The notes below the pieces were generated by a model. It made no database searches. It saw only the letters and a program-made list of their open reading frames with translations, and was not told the DNA's origin. A stretch of DNA of 64,000 bases from Panulirus ornatus. Lineage: Eukaryota > Arthropoda > Malacostraca > Decapoda > Palinuridae. The stretch covers positions 22,417,821 to 22,481,820 of the forward strand of contig NC_092248.1 in assembly GCF_036320965.1 (NCBI RefSeq), written 5' to 3'. Positions within the stretch are counted from its first letter, which is position 1. Every line of letters starts with the position of its first letter. Both the position numbers and the translations under genes were made by a program. Positions 57,324 through 64,000 of the stretch are shown here, in pieces.

Positions 57324-60300
57324 TAAATATGTGTGGATGTAACCCAGATGAGAAAAAAGGAGATAGTAGTATGCTTGAGGAAAGGAACCTGGAGGTTTTG
57401 GCTCCGAGTGAAATGAAGCTAAATGGTAAAGGGTAAGAGTGGTTTGAGAATGTCTTGGGAGTAAAGTCAAGGGTTAGTGAGAGGACAAGAGCAAAGGAAG
57501 GAGTAGCACTAATCTTGAAACGAGAGTGGTGGGAATATGTAATAGAGTGTAAGAAAGTAAACACTAGATTTATATGGGTAAAACTGGAAGTGGGTGGAGA
57601 GAGATGGGTGATTATTGGTGCATATGTACCTGGGCATGAGAAAAAAGATCATGAGAGGCAAGTGTTTTGGGAACAGCTGAGTGAGTGTGTTAGTAGTTTT
57701 GATGCACGAAACCGGGTTATAGTGATGGGTGATTTGAATGCAAAGGTGAGTAATGTGGCAGTTGAGGGAAATGATGAAGAGCTTGTAGATTTATGTGCTG
57801 AAAAAGGACTGGTGATTGGGAATACCTGGTTTAAAAGAGAGATATAGATAAGTATGCGTATGTAATTAGGAGAGATGGCCAGACAGCGTTATTGGATTAC
57901 GTGTTAATTGATAGACGCACGAAAGAGAGACTTCTGGATGTAAATGTGCTGAGAAGTGCATTTGGAGGGATGTCTGATCATTATCTTGTGGAGGCGAAGG
58001 TGAAGGTTTGTGGAGGTTTTCATAAAAGAAGAGAGAATGTTGGGGTGAAGAGAGTGGTGAGAGTAAGTGAGCTTGGGAAGGAGACTTGTATGAGGTAGTA
58101 ACAAGAAGGTCTGAGCACAGAATGGAATAAAGTGAGAACAAAGGACCTAAGGGGAGTGGGGTAGGAATGGGATGTATTTAGGGAAGCAGTGATGGTTGTG
58201 CAAAAGATGCTTGTGGCATGAGAAGCGTGGGAGGTAGGCAGATTAGAAAGGGTAGTGAGTGGTGCGATGAAGTAAGAGCATTAGTGAAAGAGAAGAGAGA
58301 GGCATTTGGACGATTTTTGCAGGTAAATAATGCAAATGAGTGGGAGATGTATAAAAGAAAGAGGAAGGAGGTCAAGAGAAAGGTGCAAGAGGTGAAAGAG
58401 AGGGCAAATGAGAGTTGGGGTAAGAGAGTATCATTAAATTTTAGGTGGAATAAAAAGATGTTTTGGAAAGAGGTGTATAAAGTGCGTAAGACAAGGGAAC
58501 ATATGGGAACATCAGTGAAGGGGGCTAATGGGGAGTTTATAACAAGTAGTGGTGATGTGAGAAGGAGATGGAGTAAGTATTTTGAGGATTTGTTGAATGT
58601 GTTTGATGATAGAGTGGCAGATGTATGGTGTTTTGGTCGACGTGGTGTGCAAAGTGAGAGGATTAGGATGAATGATTTGGTAAACAGAGAAGAGGTAGTG
58701 AAAGCTTTGCTGAAGATGAAAGCCGGGAAGGCAGCGAGTTTGGATGGTATTGCAGTGGAATTTATCGAAAAGGGGGTGATTGTATTGTTGACTGATTGGT
58801 AAAGATATTTGATATATGTATGACTCATGGTGAGGTGCCTGAGGATCGGCGGAATGGTTGCATAGTGCCATTGTATAAAGGCAAAAGGGATAAAAGTGAG
58901 TGCTCAAATTACAGAGGTATAAGATTGTTGAGTATTCCTGGGAAAATATATGGGAGGATATTGATTAAGAGGGTGAAGGCATGTACAGACCATCAGATTG
59001 GGGAAGATCAGTGTGGTTTCAGAAGTGGTAGAGGATGTGTGGATTAGTTGTTTGCTTTGAAGAATGTATGTGAGAAATACATAGAAAAGCAAATGGATTT
59101 GTATGTAGTATTTATGGATCTGGAGAAGGCTTATGACAGAGTTGATAGAGATGCTCTGTGGAAAGTATTAAGAATATATGGTGTGGGAGGCAAGTTGCTA
59201 GAAGCAGTGAAAAGTTTTTATCGAGGATGTAAGGCATGTGTACGTGTAGGAAGAGAGGAAAGTGATTGGTTCTCAGTGAATGTAGGTTTGCGGCAGGGGT
59301 GCGTGATGTCTCCACGGTTGTTTAATTTGTTTAAGGATGGGGTTGTTAGGGAGGTGAACGCAAAAGTTCTGGAAAGAGGGGCAAGTATGCAGGTTGTTGT
59401 GGATAAGAGAGCTTGGGAAGTGAGTCAGTTGTTGTTCGCTGATGATACAGCGCTGGTGGCTGATTTGGGTGAGTAACTCCAGAAGCTGGTGACTGAGTTT
59501 GATAAAGTGTGTGAAAGAAGAAAGCTGAGAGTAAATATGAATAAAAGCAAGGTTATTAGGTACAGTAGGGATGAGGGACAAGTCAATTGGGAGGTAAGTT
59601 TGAATGGAGGAAAACTGGTGGAAGTGAAGTGTTTTAGATATCTGGGAGTGGATTTGGCAGCGGATGAAACCATGGAAGCGGAAGTGAATCATAGGATGGG
59701 GAGGAGGCGAAAGTTCTGAGGGCATTGAAAAATGTGTGGAAGTCGAGAACGTTATCTCGGAAAGCAAAAATGGATATGTTTGAAGGAATAGTGGTTCCAA
59801 CAATGTTATATGGTTGCGACGCGTGGGCTCTAGATACAGTTGTGCGGAGGAGGGTGGATGTGCTGGAAATGAGATGTTTAAGGACAATATGCGGTTTGAG
59901 GTGGTTTTATAGAGTAAGTAATGAAAGGTAAGAGAGATGTGTGGTAATGAAAAGAGTGTGGTTGAGAGAGCAGAAGAGTGTGTTTTGAAATGTTTTGGCC
60001 ACATGGGGAGAATGAGTGAGGAAAGATTGACAAAGAGGATATATGTGTCAGAGGAGGAGGGAACGAGGAGAAGAGGGAGACCAAATTTGAGGTGAAAAGA
60101 TGGAGTTAGAAATATTTTGAGTGATCGGGGTCTGAACATGCAGGAGGGTGAAAGGCGTGCAAGAAATAGAGTGACTTGGTACGATGTGGTATACCGGGGT
60201 TGACGTACTGTCAATGGATTGAACCAGGGCATGTGAAGCGTCTGGGGTAAACCATGGAAAGTTTTGTGGGGCGTGGATGTAGAAAGGGAGCTGTAGTTTC

Positions 60301-60697
60301 GGTGCAATATACATGACATCTAGAGACTGAATGTGAACGAATGTGGCCTTTATTATCTTTTCCTAGCGCTACCTCGCACAAATGCGGAGGGAAGGGGTTG
60401 TCATTTCATGTGTGGCGGAGTGGCGATGGGGATGAATAAGGGCGGACAGTATGAATTATGTACATGTGTATATATTGATATGTCTGTGGGCGTATATGTA
60501 TGCATACGTTGAGGTGTATAAGTATGTATATGTGCGTGTGTAGACGTGTATGTATATACATGTGTATGTGGGTGGGTGGGCCAGTGTATGTGGGTGGGTG
60601 GGCCATTCTTTCGTCTGTTTTCTTGCGCTACGTCGGTAACGCGGGAGACGGCGACAAAGTATGATACATATATATAAATGAATAGATAAGTATATCG
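57322..60697 (+). mobile_element. RTE-like retrotransposon, near full length, leader lost
   Basis: About 3.4 kb from CCTAAATATGTGTGGATGT (endonuclease start, GCLNVCGCNQD region) through linker, RT, C-terminal domain, full-length 3'UTR and terminal block (GCGCTACGTCGGTAACGCGG) to an AT-rich tail near 60697. The 3'UTR carries a small GTGGGTGGGTGGGCCA duplication near 60565-60605. Confidence 0.9.
57326..60190 (+). pseudogene. Endonuclease-RT-C-terminal ORF of RTE (many breaks)
   Basis: 57236-57436: CGCNPDEKKGDSSMLEERN, LAPSEMKLNGKG (SETKL altered). 57455-57847: IGAYVPGHEKKDHERQ, VIVMGDLNAKV, with about 45 bp missing after VAVEG. 57892-58098: MDYVLIDRRTKE, GGMSDHYLVEAKVK. 58218-58802: linker and [18 protein letters not shown]. 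58796-59047: [15 protein letters not shown] then TAG. 59048-59476: [40 protein letters not shown]. 59489-59931: C-terminal domain. All RT catalytic Asp codons survive, but at least six frameshifts or stops separate them. Confidence 0.87.
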
Positions 60698-60815
60698 TTT
60701 TTTTTTTCTTTTTCCAAAAGAAGGAACAGAGGGGGCCAGGTGAGGATATTCCAAAAAAGGCCCAGTCCTCTGTTCTTAACGCTACCTCGCTAACGCGGGA
60801 TATGGCGAATAGTTC
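60698..60815 (+). mobile_element. Short RTE-derived element, 3' half
   Basis: Starts in the T-run, then CCAAAAGAAGGAACAGAG, GTGAGGATATTCC, CAGTCCTCTGTTCTTAACGC and CTCGCTAACGCGGGATATGG. Confidence 0.82.
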
Positions 60816-60957
60816 AAAAGAAAGCTATATAGAAGTTTCAGTTTTCTAAATTGTTTCTTACATTTTTCATATGTATATATATGTATGTGTGTGTGTGTGT
60901 ATATGTGCGTATGTATGTGTATGTGTGTGTATGTGTATATGTATATATATATGTATA
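60816..60957. repeat. Spacer with mixed (TG)n/(TA)n
   Basis: Short unique part, then alternating TG and TA dinucleotides at about 60870-60957. Confidence 0.75.
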
Positions 60958-61026
60958 TGGCCCAGTCCTCTGTTCTTAACGCTACCTTGCTAACGCGGGA
61001 AATGGCGAATAGTATGAAAGAAAAAA
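60958..61026 (+). mobile_element. Short RTE-derived element, extreme 3' end
   Basis: GGCCCAGTCCTCTGTTCTTA, ACGCTACCTTGCTAACGCGG, GCGAATAGTATGAAAGAAA: the last about 70 bp only. It immediately precedes the 5' terminus of the best RTE copy. Confidence 0.82.
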
Positions 61027-61030
61027 GAAA

Positions 61031-61164
61031 GAATATGTATATTATCCCTGGGGATAGGGGTGAAAGAATACTTCCCACGTGTTCCTCGCGTGTCGTAGAA
61101 AGCGACTAGAGGGGACGGGAGCGGGGGGCCAGAAATCCTCCCCTCCTTGTATTAACTTTCTAAA
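61031..61164 (+). promoter_or_regulatory. 5' leader of RTE with several inverted repeats
   Basis: Starts with CTATCCC/GGGATAG-type dyad around TG. Then come GTCG/CGAC arms around a seven-base loop (near 61094), and a GGGGA...TCCCC pairing across GGGAGCGGGGGGCC. The same leader begins the copies at 20718 and the short elements at 16983 and 55759. RNA structure is inferred only from complementarity. An internal promoter is expected for such elements but not shown. Confidence 0.55.
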
Positions 61165-62430
61165 ATGGGAAACAGAAGAAGGAGTCACGCGGGGAGTGCT
61201 CATCCTCCTCGAAGGCTCAGAGTGGGGTGCCTAAATGTGTGTGGATGTAACCAAGATGTGAAAAAAGGAGAGATAGGTAGTATGTTTGAGGAAAGGAACC
61301 TGGATGTTTTGGCTCTGAGTGAAACGAAGCTCAAGGGTAAAGGGAAAGAGTGGTTTGGGAATGTCTGGGGAGTAAAGTCAGGGGTTAGTGAGAGGACAAG
61401 AGCAAGGGAAGGAGTAGCAATACTCCTGAGACAGGAGTTGTGGGAGTATGTGATAGAATGTAAGAAAGTAAATTCTCGATTAATATGGGTAAAACTGAAA
61501 GTTGATGGAGAGAGGTGGGTGATTATTGGTGCATATGCACCTGGGCATGAGAAGAAAGATCATGAGAGGCAAGTGTTTTGGGAGCAGCTGAATGAGTGTG
61601 TTAGTGGTTTTGATGCACGAGACCGGGTTATAGTGATGGGTGATTTGAATGCAAAGGTGAGTAATGTGGCAGTTGAGGGAATAATTGGTATACATGGGGT
61701 GTTCAGTGTTGTAAATGGAAATGGTGAAGAGCTTGTAGATTTATGTGCTGAAAAAGGACTGATGATTGGGAATACCTGGTTTAAAAAGCGAGATATACAT
61801 AAGTACACTTATGTAAGTAGGAGAGATGGCCAGAGAGCGTTATTGGATTACGTGTTAATTGACAGGCGTGCGAAAGAGAGACTTTTGGATGTTAATGTGC
61901 CGAGAGGTGCAACTGGAGGGATGTCTGATCATTATCTTGTGGAGGCTAAGGTGAAGATTTGTATGGGTTTTCAGAAAAGAAGAGTGAATATTGGGGTGAA
62001 GAGGGTGGTGAGAGTAAGTGAGCTTGGGAAGGAGACCTGTGTGAGGAAGTACCAGGAGAGACTGAGTACAGAATGGAAAAAGGTGAGAACAATGGAAGTA
62101 AGGGGAGTGGGGGAGGAATGGGATGTATTTAGGGAATCAGTGATGGATTGCGCAAAAGATGCTTGTGGCATGAGAAGAGTGGGAGGTGGGTTGATTAGAA
62201 AGGGTAGTGAGTGGTGGGATGAAGAAGTAAGAGTATTAGTGAAAGAGAAGAGAGAGGCATTTGGACGATTTTTGCAGGGAAAAAATGCAATTGAGTGGGA
62301 GATGTATAAAAGAAAGAGACAGGAGGTCAAGAGAAAGGTGCAAGAGGTGAAAAAAAGGGCAAATGAGAGTTGGGGTGAGAGAGTATCATTAAATTTATGG
62401 AGAATAAAAAGATGTTCTGGAAGGAGGTAA
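61165..62430 (+). CDS. AP-type endonuclease domain and linker of RTE ORF (frameshifted at end)
   Basis: 421 codons from ATG at 61165. The domain nicks target DNA to prime reverse transcription. Residues typical of AP endonucleases of non-LTR elements are visible in order: CLNVCG (Asn about 24), LSETKL (Glu about 53), IGAYAP (Tyr about 124), VMGDLNAKV (Asp about 160, Asn about 162), LDYVLIDRR (about 228-235) and SDHYL (Asp about 255, His about 256). After about residue 280 comes a basic, coiled-coil-like linker (KRKRQEVKRKVQEVKKRAN). The start follows a basic stretch (GNRRRSHAGSAHPPRR) that is also seen in the copy at 48900. Near 62395 one base is missing relative to 29670 (NFREN becomes NLWRI), so translation leaves the RT frame and stops at 62430. 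Confidence 0.88.
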   Translation: MGNRRRSHAGSAHPPRRLRVGCLNVCGCNQDVKKGEIGSMFEERNLDVLALSETKLKGKGKEWFGNVWGVKSGVSERTRAREGVAILLRQELWEYVIECKKVNSRLIWVKLKVDGERWVIIGAYAPGHEKKDHERQVFWEQLNECVSGFDARDRVIVMGDLNAKVSNVAVEGIIGIHGVFSVVNGNGEELVDLCAEKGLMIGNTWFKKRDIHKYTYVSRRDGQRALLDYVLIDRRAKERLLDVNVPRGATGGMSDHYLVEAKVKICMGFQKRRVNIGVKRVVRVSELGKETCVRKYQERLSTEWKKVRTMEVRGVGEEWDVFRESVMDCAKDACGMRRVGGGLIRKGSEWWDEEVRVLVKEKREAFGRFLQGKNAIEWEMYKRKRQEVKRKVQEVKKRANESWGERVSLNLWRIKRCSGRR

Positions 62431-64000
62431 ATAAAGTGCGTAAGACAAGGGAGCAAATGGGAACTTCAGTGAAGGGCGCAAATGGGGAGGTGATAACAAG
62501 TAGTGGTGATGTGAGAAGGAGATGGAGTGAGTATTTTGAAGGTTTGTTGAATGTGTTTGATGATAGAGTGGCAGATATAGGGTGTTTTGGTCGAGGTGGT
62601 GTGCAAAGTGAGAGGGTTAGGGAAAATGATTTGGTAAACAGAGAAGAGGTAGTGAAAGCTTTGCGGAAGATGAAAGCCGGCAAGGCAGCAGGTTTGGATG
62701 GTATTGCAGTGGAGTTTATTAAAAAAGGGGGTGACTGTATTGTTGACTGGTTGGTAAGGTTATTTAATGTATGTATGACTCATGGTGAGGTGCCTGAGGA
62801 TTGGCGGAATGCGTGCATAGTGCCATTGTACAAAGGCAAAGGGGATAAGAGTGAGTGCTCAAATTACAGAGGTATAAGTTTGTTGAGTATTCCTGGTAAA
62901 TTATATTGGAGGGTATTGATTGAGAGGGTGAAGGCATGTACAGAGCATCAGATTGGGGAAGAGCAGTGTGGTTTCAGAAGTGGTAGAGGATGTGTGGATC
63001 AGGTGTTTGCTTTGAAGAATGTATGTGAGAAATACTTAGAAAAGCAAATGGATTTGTATGTAGCATTTATGGATCTGGAGAAGGCATATGATAGAGTTGA
63101 TAGAGATGCTCTGTGGAAGGTATTAAGAATATATGGTGTGGGAGGCAAGTTGTTAGAAGCAGTGAAAAGTTTTTATCGAGGATGTAAGGCATGTGTACGT
63201 GTAGGAAGAGAGGAAAGTGATTGGTTCTCAGTGAATGTAGGTTTGCGGCAGGGGTGTGTGATGTCTCCATGGTTGTTTAATTTGTTTATGGATGGGGTTG
63301 TTAGGGAGGTAAATGCAAGAGTTTTGGAAAGAGGGGCAAGTATGAAGTCTGTTGGGGATGAGAGAGCTTGGGAAGTGAGTCGGTTGTTGTTCGCTGATGA
63401 TACAGCGCTGGTGGCTGATTCATGTGAGAAACTGCAGAAGCTGGTGACTGAGTTTGGTAAAGTGTGTGGAAGAAGAAAGTTAAGAGTAAATGTGAATAAG
63501 AGCAAAGTTATTAGGTACAGTAGGGTTGAGGGTCAAGTCAATTGGGAGGTGAGTTTGAATGGAGAAAATCTGGAGGAAGTGAAGTGTTTTAGATATCTGG
63601 GAGTGGATCTGGCAGCGGATGGAACCATGGAAGCGGAAGTGGATCATAGGGTGGGGGAGGGGGTGAAAATTCTGGGGGCCTTGAAGAATGTGTGGAAGTC
63701 GAGAACATTATCTCGGAAAGCAAAAATGGGTATGTTTGAAGGAATAGTGGTTCCAACAATGTTGTATGGTTGCGAGGCGTGGGCTATGGATAGAGTTGTG
63801 CGCAGGAGGATGGATGTGCTGGAAATGAGATGTTTGAGGACAATGTGTGGTGTGAGGTGGTTTGATCGAGTGAGTAACGTAAGGGTAAGAGAGATGTGTG
63901 GAAATAAAAAGAGCGTGGTTGAGAGAGCAGAAGAGGGTGTTTTGAAGTGGTTTGGGCACATGGAGAGAATGAGTGAGGAAAGATTGACCAAGAGGATATA
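62397..64000 (+). CDS. Reverse transcriptase and C-terminal domain of RTE ORF (open to window end)
   Basis: The frame containing ATG at 62397 stays open for about 535 codons to the window edge. It is in truth the continuation of the endonuclease ORF after the frameshift. RT blocks: [46 protein letters not shown] (Gly to Trp here), [16 protein letters not shown], motif [12 protein letters not shown] (catalytic Asp codon 63072-63074), motif B RQGCVMSPWLFNLFMD (from 63246), motif C FADDTALVAD (DD codons 63396-63401). The C-terminal domain has [48 protein letters not shown] and [14 protein letters not shown]. No RNase H or integrase is seen. This matches the endonuclease-RT layout of the RTE clade; the clade call needs a tree. 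Confidence 0.9.
   Translation, partial: MENKKMFWKEVNKVRKTREQMGTSVKGANGEVITSSGDVRRRWSEYFEGLLNVFDDRVADIGCFGRGGVQSERVRENDLVNREEVVKALRKMKAGKAAGLDGIAVEFIKKGGDCIVDWLVRLFNVCMTHGEVPEDWRNACIVPLYKGKGDKSECSNYRGISLLSIPGKLYWRVLIERVKACTEHQIGEEQCGFRSGRGCVDQVFALKNVCEKYLEKQMDLYVAFMDLEKAYDRVDRDALWKVLRIYGVGGKLLEAVKSFYRGCKACVRVGREESDWFSVNVGLRQGCVMSPWLFNLFMDGVVREVNARVLERGASMKSVGDERAWEVSRLLFADDTALVADSCEKLQKLVTEFGKVCGRRKLRVNVNKSKVIRYSRVEGQVNWEVSLNGENLEEVKCFRYLGVDLAADGTMEAEVDHRVGEGVKILGALKNVWKSRTLSRKAKMGMFEGIVVPTMLYGCEAWAMDRVVRRRMDVLEMRCLRTMCGVRWFDRVSNVRVREMCGNKKSVVERAEEGVLKWFGHMERMSEERLTKRI

Larger units (their letters stand above)
61031..64000 (+). mobile_element. RTE-like retrotransposon, complete 5' end, best copy, runs off window
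   Basis: Has the intact 5' terminus (TATCCCTGGGGATAGGGG), a leader of about 130 nt with inverted repeats, the endonuclease ORF from 61165, linker, RT and C-terminal domain up to the window end. The 3'UTR lies outside. Apart from one frameshift near 62395 I find no stop in about 2.8 kb of coding sequence. It reads very close to 29021-31800, consistent with a young subfamily. Confidence 0.93.

Noticed and set aside
61165..64000. An undescribed host defence or enzyme system
   Set aside because: All sizeable coding sequence in the window is explained by one RTE-like retrotransposon family.

Overview
This is eukaryotic, repeat-dominated DNA with no recognisable host gene. It most probably comes from a decapod crustacean, or at least an arthropod. 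That is an inference from (i) a 2.1 kb array built on TTAGG, the usual arthropod telomere motif, (ii) very long (AT)n, (CT)n, (AG)n and (CA)n microsatellites, (iii) tRNA-derived SINEs, and (iv) one highly amplified RTE-like non-LTR retrotransposon. No rRNA, CRISPR array, prokaryotic operon or spliced gene is visible.

About 40 kb of the 64 kb, from my boundary estimates, is copies or fragments of this one element family on both strands. The full element is about 3.5 kb. It has a structured 5' leader of about 130 nt starting TATCCCTGGGGAT, one ORF with an N-terminal AP-type endonuclease, a basic linker, a reverse transcriptase and a C-terminal domain, a GC-motif/AT-rich 3'UTR of about 500-600 nt, and an A-rich/(AT)n tail. 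The best copy is at 61031-64000 (+). It has an open endonuclease ORF, one frameshift, then an RT frame that stays open to the window edge. A second full-length but heavily mutated copy (43778-47316, -) is nested inside an older copy with a GACTT target-site duplication. All other copies are truncated, rearranged or broken.

Layout: 1-550 RTE 3' end; 551-2538 sequence without genes, with a 29-bp minisatellite; 2539-4623 RTE (-); 4697-15176 a repeat/SINE/RTE block that includes a 5.1 kb tandem duplication; 15177-22262 fused RTE fragments in alternating orientation; 22263-26751 gene-poor unique DNA with a 44-bp inverted repeat; 26752-35000 three RTE copies and a short RTE-derived element inserted in one of them; 35003-37275 tRNA-SINE plus TTAGG-type satellite with higher-order structure; 37276-40260 unique DNA; 40260-49140 microsatellites, SINE-like repeats and nested RTEs; 49541-50155 a 615-bp (CT)n; 50156-54859 mostly unique DNA with one ancient RTE relic; 54860-64000 RTE fragments and the best RTE copy.

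The parts interact as a retrotransposition ecology. The RTE supplies endonuclease and RT. A short element of about 235 bp carries RTE-like sequence at both ends and looks like its non-autonomous passenger. Five independent junctions (six counting a duplicated one) join the 3' end of a SINE-type repeat to a truncated 5' edge of an RTE in the same orientation, as expected either for template-switch chimeras or for strong insertion preference at SINE tails. Nearly every long (AT)n array sits at the edge of an element.
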